Shown in pieces: positions 26,758 through 34,591 of a stretch of DNA of 34,645 nucleotides (positions within the stretch are counted from its first letter, which is position 1; each line of letters opens with the position of its first letter). A program made the position numbers and the translations under genes. The DNA is taken from the NCBI RefSeq assembly GCF_001518015.1, contig NZ_LPUY01000071.1, positions 1 through 34,645 of the forward strand, written 5' to 3'. Below the pieces are notes generated by a model. It was not told the origin of the DNA, searched no databases, and was given only the letters and a program-made list of their open reading frames with translations. Source of the stretch: Tritonibacter horizontis. GTDB taxonomy: Bacteria; Pseudomonadota; Alphaproteobacteria; Rhodobacterales; Rhodobacteraceae.

Positions 26758-28610
26758 TGGGCCTCTGCCACCTCCAGCTTTTCAAGCGCCTTCATCCACA
26801 TGGCTTCGGCCCGCTCCAGGGCTTCGATGCATTCGGCGTGTTTCTTTTGCCAGACTTCCACGCCGCCGACCTTGCCCTTTTCGTAAAGTTCGGGATCTGC
26901 GAGCTTTTCGTCAAGCTTTTCGCGCATTTCCGACAGTTTTTGCACGCGGCCTTCGGATTTGCGCACCTCCGCGCGCAGCTCCAGCAGCTGGTCACGGGTG
27001 ACACGCTTGGGCTTCTTTGCCGGTTTGGGCGCCGATTTCGATGCCGGTTTGTCGCGCGACAGCAGCATGTCGCGATAGCTGTCAAGATCGCCATCATAAG
27101 GCGACACCGTGCCGCCGGACACCAGCCACAGCCGGTCCGCCACCATCGACAACAGGTGCATGTCGTGGCTGACCAGAATGACCGCGCCGCTATAGGCGGT
27201 CAGCGCATCGACCAGCGCTTCGCGGCTTTCGATATCAAGGTGGTTGGTCGGTTCGTCGAGGATCAGCATATGGGGCGCGTCGATGGTGGCCAGCAGCAGC
27301 GACAGCCGCGCCTTTTGCCCGCCCGACAGCCGCCCGACGGCGGTGTCCGCCTGATCGGCCCGCAGACCAAACCCGGCCAGCCGCATCCGCCATTTTCCGG
27401 GCGCCTCGTTCGGGCGCAGGCGGCGCAAGTGCTCGATCGGTGTCTCGTCGACATACAGCTCGTCCACCTGGTGTTGCGCGAAATAGCCGATGCGCAGCTT
27501 GGACGACCGCACCATTTTTCCCGAAATCAGCGGCAGGCGATCCGCCAGCAGTTTTGAGAGCGTCGATTTACCCTGACCGTTCTTGCCCAACAGGGCGATC
27601 CGGTCATCCTGATCAATCCGCAGATTGAGACGGCTGAGGATCTCGACATCGCCATAGCCGGTGGTGCCGCCCTCAAGGTGGATGATCGGCGGCGACATCT
27701 CTTCGGGTTCCGGGAAGGAAAACGCCCGCATGGCGGCCTCTTGCGGGGTCGAGATCGGTTTCATCTTCTCGATCATCTTCAGGCGGGACTGGGCCTGTTT
27801 GGCCTTGGACGCCTTGGCCCGGAACCGATCGACAAAATTCTGCAGGTGGGCGCGGCGCGCGTCCTGTTTCTGCGCCTCGGACTGGGCGGCGGCGATACGC
27901 GCGGCCCGGGTCTGGGCAAAGGTGTCGTAAGTCCCCTGATACAGCGTCAGCTTGCGGTCTTCCAGATGCAGGATGGCCCCGACCGCACGGTTCAGCAGCC
28001 CCCTGTCGTGGCTGACGATCAGGACGGTATGGGGATATTTGGCGATATAGCTTTCCAGCCACAGCGCCCCTTCCAGGTCGAGATAGTTGGTCGGTTCGTC
28101 AAGCAGCAGCAGGTCGGGTTCTGAAAACAGAACCGCCGCCAGCGCCACGCGCATCCGCCAGCCGCCGGAAAAATCGGAACAGGGTCGCAGCTGGTCCACA
28201 TCGTCGAACCCAAGCCCCTTGAGGATCGAGGCCGCGCGGGCCTCGGCGGACCAGGCATCTATGTCTGCCAGTCGGGTCTGGATTTCCGCGATCCGGGTGC
28301 CGTCGGTCGCGGTCTCCGATTCGGCCATCAGTGCCGCCCGCTCGGTGTCCGCCGCCAGGACCGTATCCAGCAGGGAGTCGGCGGAGGAGGGCACCTCTTG
28401 CGCGATGCCACCGATCCGGGCCTGGTTAGGCAGGCTGATGCTGCCGCCTTCCAGCGCCAACTCCCCGCGAATGATGCGGAACAGGGTGGATTTGCCGGTG
28501 CCATTGCGTCCGACAACGCCAACCTTGTGGCCCGTTGGAATGGTAGCGGAGGCGCCCTCCATAAGAGGACGGCCTTCGACGGAGTATGTGATGTTTTCGA
28601 TCCTGAGCAT
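26754..28610 (-). CDS. ABC-F family ATPase, YheS-like
   Basis: A soluble 618-residue protein with two ATP-binding domains and no membrane segments, of the ABC-F class that acts on the ribosome. Domain one has GRNGTGKST (34-42), SGGWRMRVALA and LLLDEPTNYLD. A charged linker with the LQNFVDRFRAKASKAKQAQSRLK P-site tRNA-interaction stretch follows. Domain two has GKNGQGKST, LSGGQKARLSLL and ILDEPTNHLD. A C-terminal coiled coil (about 520-618) resembles YheS rather than EttA or Uup. The start is ATG 28610 (MLRIENITYSV), with GAGAGG five bases before it. It leads a row with marC and the protease gene. An antibiotic-resistance role is not indicated. Confidence 0.93.
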   Translation of the reverse strand: MLRIENITYSVEGRPLMEGASATIPTGHKVGVVGRNGTGKSTLFRIIRGELALEGGSISLPNQARIGGIAQEVPSSADSLLDTVLAADTERAALMAESETATDGTRIAEIQTRLADIDAWSAEARAASILKGLGFDDVDQLRPCSDFSGGWRMRVALAAVLFSEPDLLLLDEPTNYLDLEGALWLESYIAKYPHTVLIVSHDRGLLNRAVGAILHLEDRKLTLYQGTYDTFAQTRAARIAAAQSEAQKQDARRAHLQNFVDRFRAKASKAKQAQSRLKMIEKMKPISTPQEAAMRAFSFPEPEEMSPPIIHLEGGTTGYGDVEILSRLNLRIDQDDRIALLGKNGQGKSTLSKLLADRLPLISGKMVRSSKLRIGYFAQHQVDELYVDETPIEHLRRLRPNEAPGKWRMRLAGFGLRADQADTAVGRLSGGQKARLSLLLATIDAPHMLILDEPTNHLDIESREALVDALTAYSGAVILVSHDMHLLSMVADRLWLVSGGTVSPYDGDLDSYRDMLLSRDKPASKSAPKPAKKPKRVTRDQLLELRAEVRKSEGRVQKLSEMREKLDEKLADPELYEKGKVGGVEVWQKKHAECIEALERAEAMWMKALEKLEVAEAQ

Positions 28611-28720
28611 GGCACCTCTCATGTCGAAAGCCGCGCGAAGGGTCAATGCCAATTGGACCAGGCGGCCAGAGGAGTTCACGGGTTGGCGCACCGACAGAGC
28701 ATGCTACCATCCCCTTGTTT

Positions 28721-28750
28721 TTGACAGGTCCGGCTCTTTTGGTCCCGGAC
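28721..28750 (+). promoter_or_regulatory. Candidate promoter/operator of the DUF2235 gene
   Basis: A consensus TTGACA at 28721-28726 lies 59 bases before the start codon. Directly after it, GTCCGG (28728-28733) and CCGGAC (28745-28750) form an inverted repeat across the expected -10 area. The -10 itself is not recognisable. The repeat could be an operator or a leader hairpin. Confidence 0.35.
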
Positions 28751-28779
28751 ATTTTGGTTTTTGAGTGGAGGTGATTGAA

Positions 28780-30369
28780 ATGCGCCGATTGATTATCTGT
28801 TGTGACGGGACGTGGAACACCGCCGATCAGCACGAAAATGGCACCCCAACCCCGACCAATGTGGCCAAGCTGCATTCGCTGGTTGCGGCACAGGATGAAA
28901 GGGGCACCCCCCAGATCGCCTATTACCGCACCGGTGTCGGCACCTCTGGTGGCTGGCTGCGGCGCACCCTTGGGGGCGCAATCGGGTTGCGGCTCGAAGA
29001 TGACATCATGAGCGCCTATAAATTCCTCGCCGAAACTTACGAGCCGGGGGATGAGATCTTTTTGATCGGTTTCAGCCGTGGCGCTTACACGGTGCGCAGT
29101 CTTGCCGGCATGGTGTCCAATGTCGGGCTTGCCGACCTCAGGCCGGACAAACTCTCCCCCTACGAGGAGGCCTGGGACGTCGTGCAGCGGCTGATGGAGC
29201 GCTATCAGTCCAACAAGGCCGAAGACGATAAAACCGCCTTGCAGGCCGCGTTCCTCCGGGAACGTCCGATCGGTGCCGTGCGCTTTCACCCGCAGGACCA
29301 GATCGGGTTCCGGTTCATCGGCGTCTGGGACACGGTTGGGGCGCTGGGCATTCCCGACGACAAGGGGGTGTTGCGGCTGGTGCTTGGGGATCCTCGCAAA
29401 CACGGGTTTCGCGATACCGAGCTGGGCCGCAATGTGGCCTGCGCCCGCCAGGCCCTGGCCATGGATGAACGGCGCCAGGATTTCACGCCCACGCTCTGGA
29501 CCGACTGGGGCCCAGAGCAAGACGTGCAACAGCGGTGGTTTCCCGGCGTGCATGGCGATGTGGGGGGAAGCTATGGCGACTGCGGTCTGGGGGACCTCAC
29601 CCTGGACTGGATGCTGCAAGAGGCGGTCGCTTGTGGCATGGCGCTGCGCCCCATCGCGCCGGGCCAGCTGAAACCGGATGCCTTCGCCCGCCGACATACC
29701 TCTTTCCTCGGGCTGTTTCGCTATCGACCGACCCGGCCGCGTGCGGTGCCGGAACTCTCCGGGGCGGCAAACCGTCTGGCGGATTGGACCAGTCGCACCA
29801 CTTTCGACCCCTCGGTCGTCGCCCGCCACAAAACGCCGCCACCGGGAGAGAGCAGCTATTGGCCAACGCAGCTGCTGCAGCCGGGACAGCGGTGCAAGAC
29901 CTATGCAAGTGCCCGGCCGCGGTGGAACAGCACCGGAATTTTTGTCGAAGGCGGCTGTACCTATCGGCTGCTGGCGCAGGGAGAATGGCTGGACGCCTCT
30001 GTCCCCGCCAGTGCCGATGGGGCCCGACCGGGGGCGCGTTTCGGCAAAATCGGCTACGCGTTGGCCGCGATCCCGGAAGGGCTGCGCCGCGGCTTGCGCC
30101 GGGTTTCGCGGTTGTCAAAGGCCGATGTGCCCTTCACGCGACGTGTCGCGGATGCCGCCTGGTTCGCCCTGATCGGCGTGGTTGCAAACGGGCAGGGGGC
30201 CAGTGAAAACGGCGAGGGCGTGGCCGACCACGAAGTGCACGTGCTGGGCCAGGACGTCACCTTTACCGTGGCGCAAAGCGGCTATCTCTATTTGTTCGCA
30301 AATGATGCATGGCACATGTATGGCAACAACGCGGGCACCCTGTCTGTCGAACTGCAGCGACTGGCGTGA
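28780..30369 (+). CDS. DUF2235 alpha/beta hydrolase with a LecA-like C-terminal domain
   Basis: A 529-residue protein. Residues 1-300 are the DUF2235 hydrolase domain, related to Tle1-type phospholipases. CCDGTWN (7-13) opens it, the nucleophile elbow is GFSRG (97-101, Ser99), the Asp lies in GVWDTVG (Asp184) and the His in GVHGDVGGSY (His258), so the triad looks intact. From about 384 a beta-rich domain follows: GIFVEGG-TYRLLAQGEWLD, WFALIGVV, VTFTVAQSGYLYLFANDAWHMYGNNAGTLSVEL. Its end resembles the calcium/galactose lectin LecA, with Asp509, Asn516 and Asn517 at the places of its metal ligands. No signal peptide is seen. The start is ATG 28780 with GGAGGTGA five bases ahead. Substrate and export are unknown; no VgrG or immunity gene is nearby. 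Confidence 0.88.
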   Translation: MRRLIICCDGTWNTADQHENGTPTPTNVAKLHSLVAAQDERGTPQIAYYRTGVGTSGGWLRRTLGGAIGLRLEDDIMSAYKFLAETYEPGDEIFLIGFSRGAYTVRSLAGMVSNVGLADLRPDKLSPYEEAWDVVQRLMERYQSNKAEDDKTALQAAFLRERPIGAVRFHPQDQIGFRFIGVWDTVGALGIPDDKGVLRLVLGDPRKHGFRDTELGRNVACARQALAMDERRQDFTPTLWTDWGPEQDVQQRWFPGVHGDVGGSYGDCGLGDLTLDWMLQEAVACGMALRPIAPGQLKPDAFARRHTSFLGLFRYRPTRPRAVPELSGAANRLADWTSRTTFDPSVVARHKTPPPGESSYWPTQLLQPGQRCKTYASARPRWNSTGIFVEGGCTYRLLAQGEWLDASVPASADGARPGARFGKIGYALAAIPEGLRRGLRRVSRLSKADVPFTRRVADAAWFALIGVVANGQGASENGEGVADHEVHVLGQDVTFTVAQSGYLYLFANDAWHMYGNNAGTLSVELQRLA

Positions 30370-30435
30370 CCGCCACTGGCGACACCGGGGGCGCGCGCCC
30401 TTGCCGGGACCCTGATCAAAGGACGACCAGCCCGA

Positions 30436-31647
30436 ATGAAACCACAGGCGGCGCAAAGCCCACCGACAATGATCACATTGATCTTCGCCACCGCGCTGTC
30501 GGTGCTGTCGCTCAATATGTTTCTGCCCTCCTTGCCGGGGATCGCGGCAGGGTTTCAGGCCGACTACGGCCTTGTGAACCTGTCAATCGGCGGGTTTCTC
30601 GCGATCTCGGCGGTGATGCAGATACTCATTGGGCCCCTCTCGGACCGCTTTGGTCGGCGGCCGCTCCTGTTGTGGTCTTTGGTGGTCTTTACCCTGGCCT
30701 CGATCGGCGCAGCCCTGTCGCAGAGCATCTGGGTGTTTCTGGGCTTTCGCCTGCTCCAAAGCGCGGTTGTCGTCGGTTCGGTTGTCCCGCGCGCGGCTGT
30801 GCGCGACATGTATGACACCCAAGAGGCCGCGCGCCGGCTTGGCTCCGTGACCATGGCGATGGCGCTGGCCCCGATGCTGGCGCCGATGTGCGGTGGCCTG
30901 TTGGACATCGCGTTCGGCTGGCGGGCGGTGTTCTGGTTCTACACCCTGTTGGGGGCATTGGTCTTGCTGCTGGTCTGGGGTGATTTCGGCGAGACCCATC
31001 ACCGCCGCGCCCCCACCATCATGGCCCAGATGCGTCGCTATCCGCTTTTGTTCTCCTCGCGCCGGTTCTGGGGTTACAGTTTCTGTATGGCGTTTTCGGT
31101 CGGCGGGTTCTTCTGTTTCATCACCGGCGCGCCCTTGGTGGCAAAAGTGTGGTTCTCCATGAACAGCGCCCAGGTTGGGCTTGGTATCGGGGTGATTACC
31201 GGGGGCTTCATGGTCGGCAACCTCGTGTCCACGCGGCTGCTCTCGCGGCTGTCATTGCTGAGCCTGATCCTGTGCGGTCGGCTGTCTGCGTTACTCGGCC
31301 CGCTTGCAGGGTTGATGGCGTTTCACGCCGGGCAGGGGTCCGTTGTCACCTTTTTTGGGGCTGCGGTCGCCGTTGGGTTTGGCAACGGGCTGACCATGGC
31401 AAATGCCAGCACCGGTCTGATGTCGGTCCGCCCCGAGCTGGCCGGTAGCGCGGCCGGGCTGTCCGGTGCGCTGGGCGTTGGTATCGGCGCGATCATGACC
31501 ACGGTCACCGGCATGGTGGTGCGGCCCGAAACGGCGCCCTTCGCGGTGCTTGGCATCATGTTGGCGGCCAGCGCATTGGCGATGCTTTCGGCGCTCTATG
31601 TGGCGTTTGTCGATGCACGCGAGGCGGCCGCTGCCGCCCGGTCGTGA
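30436..31647 (+). CDS. Bcr/CflA-type multidrug MFS exporter
   Basis: A 403-residue inner-membrane proton antiporter of the 12-helix drug-efflux group. The first helix NMFLPSLPGIAAGFQ has the Asp/Pro-type Bcr opening. Motif A is GPLSDRFGRRPLLL after helix 2. The helix-4 region RLLQSAVVVGSVVPRAAVRDMYD is the hallmark of the Bcr/CflA family. Substrates may include drugs, sulphonamides or cysteine derivatives; none can be inferred here. AAAGGA lies 12 bases upstream of the ATG. It follows the DUF2235 gene on the same strand after 66 bases. Confidence 0.93.
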   Translation: MKPQAAQSPPTMITLIFATALSVLSLNMFLPSLPGIAAGFQADYGLVNLSIGGFLAISAVMQILIGPLSDRFGRRPLLLWSLVVFTLASIGAALSQSIWVFLGFRLLQSAVVVGSVVPRAAVRDMYDTQEAARRLGSVTMAMALAPMLAPMCGGLLDIAFGWRAVFWFYTLLGALVLLLVWGDFGETHHRRAPTIMAQMRRYPLLFSSRRFWGYSFCMAFSVGGFFCFITGAPLVAKVWFSMNSAQVGLGIGVITGGFMVGNLVSTRLLSRLSLLSLILCGRLSALLGPLAGLMAFHAGQGSVVTFFGAAVAVGFGNGLTMANASTGLMSVRPELAGSAAGLSGALGVGIGAIMTTVTGMVVRPETAPFAVLGIMLAASALAMLSALYVAFVDAREAAAAARS

Positions 31648-31804
31648 TGCGCGCAGGCTGGCGGCGCGGTTTGCATGTGTTGGCCGCGACAAGGCCCTTT
31701 CCATGACGCATCAGGCGTGTTACCCGGCGCCAGATCGTTGCGGATGCCACCCCGGCGCCGCATGACCGCAAGATTTACGTGAATCCCACGAAGGAGACCG
31801 CCCG

Positions 31805-32227
31805 ATGGCACTGGAACGCACTTTCTCGATCATCAAACCCGATGCAACCCGCCGCAACCTGACCGGCGCGATCAACGCCAAATTCGAAGAAGCCGGCCTG
31901 CGCATCATCGCACAGAAGCGCATCCAAATGACCAAAGCCCAAGCGGGCAAGTTCTACGAAGTGCACGCCGAGCGTCCCTTCTACGGTGAACTTTGCGACT
32001 TCATGTGCTCCGCTCCGGTGGTTGTGCAGGTTCTCGAAGGCGAAGGCGCAATTGCCAAGAACCGTGAAATCATGGGCGCAACCAACCCGGCCGACGCGGC
32101 CCCCGGCACGATCCGCGCCGAGTTCGCGGAATCCGTTGGTGAAAACTCCGTGCACGGCTCCGACGCACCGGAAACCGCCGCAGAAGAAATCGCCTATTTC
32201 TTCGCCGGTCTGGAACTGGTCGGCTAA
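31805..32227 (+). CDS. ndk: Nucleoside diphosphate kinase
   Basis: Transfers the gamma-phosphate between nucleoside tri- and diphosphates via a phosphohistidine and balances the NTP/dNTP pools. It has 140 residues, full length. The start [14 protein letters not shown], the ATP-site segment [31 protein letters not shown] and the catalytic-His segment NSVHGSDA (the His of VHGSD) are all present. The ribosome site is AAGGAG. It is a single-gene unit between the Bcr exporter (157 bases, nothing else seen) and a shared terminator. Confidence 0.98.
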   Translation: MALERTFSIIKPDATRRNLTGAINAKFEEAGLRIIAQKRIQMTKAQAGKFYEVHAERPFYGELCDFMCSAPVVVQVLEGEGAIAKNREIMGATNPADAAPGTIRAEFAESVGENSVHGSDAPETAAEEIAYFFAGLELVG

Positions 32228-32296
32228 GCCGTTCGGCCTCGCTTGACACTGTCAGACGGGAGCTGACCGGGGCTGCCTGGTTCGCTCGTGTCTATC

Positions 32297-32331
32297 AAAA
32301 CCGCCGCGTGGTCTGCGCGGCGGTTTTTTTT
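32297..32331. terminator. Bidirectional terminator of ndk and the TfoX-C-like gene
   Basis: AAAACCGCCGCG (32297-32308), a 7-base loop and CGCGGCGGTTTT (32316-32327) are followed by more T. The A-run on the left gives a T-run on the minus strand, so it serves both convergent genes. Confidence 0.92.
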
Positions 32332-32342
32332 GATGTCTGCGC

Positions 32343-32690
32343 TTAGCCGGGTCGGCGTTCGATCACGCCGATTTCGTCCAGAATGCGATCCAGCGCCGAG
32401 CGGTCGCGATCAAAGGAGCGGGCCTTGATCGCATCGAACGTTTTGCGCAGTGCCTTTTTCTCGTCGCCCTTGCAGTCGTTCCAGGGGCGGCCTTGCAGCG
32501 CCATGACCAGAACATAATACCCGATGAAATGCGGCTTTGACCCGGTCTGCAGCATCCGGGCATAGGCCGCATCGGCGCCAATCTGGTGCAGCTCCTCAGC
32601 CGAATGAATGCCCGCGCGGGCGCAGGCCTCCTGATAGGCCGGACCAAGATAGCGAATGCTGGAAACAGGGGTGCTCATTCCTTCGACCAT
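32343..32690 (-). CDS. TfoX C-terminal-domain-like protein
   Basis: A 115-residue protein consisting of little more than a TfoX C-terminal domain: SIRYLGPAYQEACARAGIHSAEELHQIGADAAYARML in segments. This helix-hairpin-helix-like region appears with YLGPK-type starts in competence regulators of the TfoX/Sxy group. The N-terminal TfoX domain is missing, so a direct competence role is not assured. After it come a tryptophan-containing ALQGRPWNDC and a charged helix. ATG 32690 was preferred because a GGGGGCGG lies before it; ATG 32678 has AAGGA but too close. The frame is open further upstream without recognisable content. Confidence 0.75.
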   Translation of the reverse strand: MVEGMSTPVSSIRYLGPAYQEACARAGIHSAEELHQIGADAAYARMLQTGSKPHFIGYYVLVMALQGRPWNDCKGDEKKALRKTFDAIKARSFDRDRSALDRILDEIGVIERRPG

Positions 32691-33050
32691 ATCCGCCCCC
32701 ACCTGAAATACCATCCTGAAAAACCAGCCTGTCCCGAACCGCCTCCCGCCAGGGCCAGAGGTCGCGCCGCCGCCGGCGATTATGTGATTCGAGTGGATCT
32801 TGGTTAATATTCTCAGAGGCTTGCCGGGATCGTTTGCCAGGAACATGGTTAATTCCCGTTAGGCCCTCGCAGGCGCGAAGATGTTATCTCTAATTCCCGT
32901 AAATTTGTGATCCACGGAGGGAAGGCCCCTATCCCAAAGGCGCAAGGCCCAACCATTTGCCCGCGACATGGCGACGGATGGATAGCGGTCATGAAGTTAG
33001 AAATCGTTTAAATCTATATGCAACGGATCACAAACAAAGCGAGGTTCAAG
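32691..33050. other. Divergent intergenic region, TfoX-C-like / ManC-like
   Basis: 360 bases with no convincing gene. It holds two copies of TAATTCCCGT (32850-32859 and 32891-32900, 41 bases apart) and two of TGGTTAAT (32801-32808 and 32846-32853). The second of these reads TTAACCAT on the minus strand, the well-known half-site of CtrA. A full TTAA-N7-TTAA is not present. The region is likely regulatory for one or both flanking genes. Confidence 0.5.
32850..32900. repeat. Direct repeat pair TAATTCCCGT
   Basis: Two identical 10-mers are spaced 41 bases apart, close to four helical turns, with related flanks (TTAATTCCCGTTA and CTAATTCCCGTAA). They look like tandem sites for one DNA-binding protein. 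I do not recognise the regulator. Confidence 0.5.
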
Positions 33051-34370
33051 ATGCTGCATCCCATCATTCTTGCAGGCACGCCCCTTCAGTCCAGCCCTCA
33101 GGGGGACGGTATGGTGCCCATGCATTTTGAAGATGCGCCGGGACTGCGCAGTCGGTTTGCCAATGTGGTCCGCTCCCTGACGGGGGATGTGTTTGCGGCA
33201 GCAACCGTCGTCACGACGCAGGCGTTGGCTGAGGTGGCCCGCAAACAGGTGCAGGTCGGCACCGGTATGCGGCTGATCCAGGAGCCGGAGCAGCACAAGC
33301 CAGCCGCCGCCCTGCTGAGCGCGGTCTTGACGCTGCGCGAACACCCCCAGGCCCTTGTCGTGGTGGCGCCAGCCTCCGCCGATATTGACGATCCCTGTCT
33401 TCTCGATCAGGCCCTGTGTCATGCGATCCCCGCGGCGCAGCAAGGTCAGATCGTGATGTTGGGTCAGCGCAGCAGCCGCGCCGTTCCCGGATCTGCGACC
33501 CTCGAGGTTGCCAGCATGCCGCGCGACAATGTCCCGATCCGGGTGGATCGCATTCTGCCTTCGGGGCGGCAGACAACCTTGTCGCATCTGCTGAAAGGAA
33601 ACCACCAATTGAGCGGCCTCGGCATTTACGTCGCACGGGTCGATGTCCTTCTGGCCGCGTTCAAGGACCATGCCGCCCGGCTGTATCTGCCAGTAAAGAA
33701 CGCGACCGACCGTGCGGTTGCAACCAACGACAGCCTTCTGCTCGATCCGGGCGCCTACCGGCGGGCGAAACCTGTCTCCTTTGAGAAGGCAGTCGCGGCG
33801 AAATCGAAAAATATCGTGGCGATCCAGACCGATACCGCCTGGCACCAGCTGCGTGCCTGGGATCGCGACGCGGCGCGCGAAACCCGAAGCGTCGCACGGG
33901 GTTTTGCCGATTGGGACGCGGATCTCGTCGAGGAAGCCGCCGCTGCGCAACCCTACGCGGCAGAGATGCGGGAGGTCTATCAGAGCTTTGGCGCTGTCGA
34001 CGCCGATCAGGCTCTGGCCTCGGAGCGCAAGACTTTCGACTGGGGCATCCAGGAGGCGCTGGCGATGGGGCCGGGGTTCTCTCTGCAGCGGTTGGAAATC
34101 CACCCCGGCGCGGCTGTGGATCTGCAGGCTGGGCCAAGCACGGAACATTGGATTGTCATTCAAGGCAGTGCGCTGATTGGCTCCGGGCAGAATATGCGTC
34201 TGGTCCTGGACAATCAGAGCGCCAGAATTCCCGTCGGCCGCAGTCGTCGGGTGGAAAACCCGGGCGCGTCGGCGCTGTGTATGGTGCAGTTGCGGGTGGC
34301 ACCCTCGGCCTCGCAGAACCCGGATACGCTGTCAAAGGTGAACCGTTCCTCCCCCGCCGGTGTTGCCTGA
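33051..34370 (+). CDS. ManC-like protein (mannose-1-phosphate guanylyltransferase homologue) lacking catalytic motifs
   Basis: A 439-residue homologue of GDP-mannose pyrophosphorylase/mannose-6-phosphate isomerase enzymes, readable along the whole chain. MLHPIILAG aligns with the ManC start, but the nucleotide-binding GGSGTRLWP is replaced by GTPLQSSPQ. LVVVAPASADI stands where LPADH should be. SGLGIYVARVDVLL replaces WNSGMFLF. The C-terminal cupin domain is present (FDWG, GPGFSLQRLEIHPG, EHWIVIQGSALI, NQSARIPVG, VENPG), but the HxH of LQMHHHRAEHW and the later His are lost. Both active sites therefore look dead in an otherwise intact, undisrupted gene. A regulatory or structural role is inferred. 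ATG 33051 has a GCGAGG ribosome site and matches family starts; ATG 33018 has none. Confidence 0.78.
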   Translation: MLHPIILAGTPLQSSPQGDGMVPMHFEDAPGLRSRFANVVRSLTGDVFAAATVVTTQALAEVARKQVQVGTGMRLIQEPEQHKPAAALLSAVLTLREHPQALVVVAPASADIDDPCLLDQALCHAIPAAQQGQIVMLGQRSSRAVPGSATLEVASMPRDNVPIRVDRILPSGRQTTLSHLLKGNHQLSGLGIYVARVDVLLAAFKDHAARLYLPVKNATDRAVATNDSLLLDPGAYRRAKPVSFEKAVAAKSKNIVAIQTDTAWHQLRAWDRDAARETRSVARGFADWDADLVEEAAAAQPYAAEMREVYQSFGAVDADQALASERKTFDWGIQEALAMGPGFSLQRLEIHPGAAVDLQAGPSTEHWIVIQGSALIGSGQNMRLVLDNQSARIPVGRSRRVENPGASALCMVQLRVAPSASQNPDTLSKVNRSSPAGVA

Positions 34371-34405
34371 GATCAGAAGGTTTTGGTCACAACATCGGTC
34401 ACTCA

Positions 34406-34435
34406 ACGTCCCGCGCCCCCACGCGGGACGTCTTT
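34406..34435 (+). terminator. Rho-independent terminator of the ManC-like gene
   Basis: ACGTCCCGCG (34406-34415), a CCCCCA loop and CGCGGGACGT (34422-34431) form a perfect 10-bp stem followed by CTTT. It starts 36 bases after the stop codon. Confidence 0.85.
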
Positions 34436-34591
34436 ACGTGGTCGGTGGTCGGGCTGGCAGGACTGGGGACAGCGGGCCTAGCGATTGCTGAACTGGAAAC
34501 GGCGGGTCTGGCGGCCGGATTGAGGTCGGGACAGGCGGCGGCGAAACTGGAAAGCACGGCGCGTGGGGGGCCGCAAGCCTGCTGAACGACG
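34436..34591. other. Window-end stretch without a recognised gene
   Basis: No frame gives a protein I recognise. The plus-strand frame around 34440-34580 has a repetitive AGLA/ELETAGLAAGL pattern, and CTGGAAA occurs twice. This may be compositional. The base order differs little from its neighbours, so nothing points to transfer. Confidence 0.4.

Noticed and set aside
26754-28610. ABC-F protein as an antibiotic-resistance factor
   Set aside because: The C-terminal coiled coil and overall form fit housekeeping YheS-like proteins; no resistance-type long interdomain arm or leader peptide is seen.
28780-31647. DUF2235 gene plus neighbour as a type VI effector-immunity pair
   Set aside because: The next gene is a Bcr/CflA exporter, not an immunity or VgrG/PAAR protein, and no secretion gene is in the window.
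34441-34580. Repetitive AGLA/ELETAGLAAGL frame as a small repeat protein
   Set aside because: There is no start with a ribosome site, it follows directly on a terminator, and the pattern may be mere composition.
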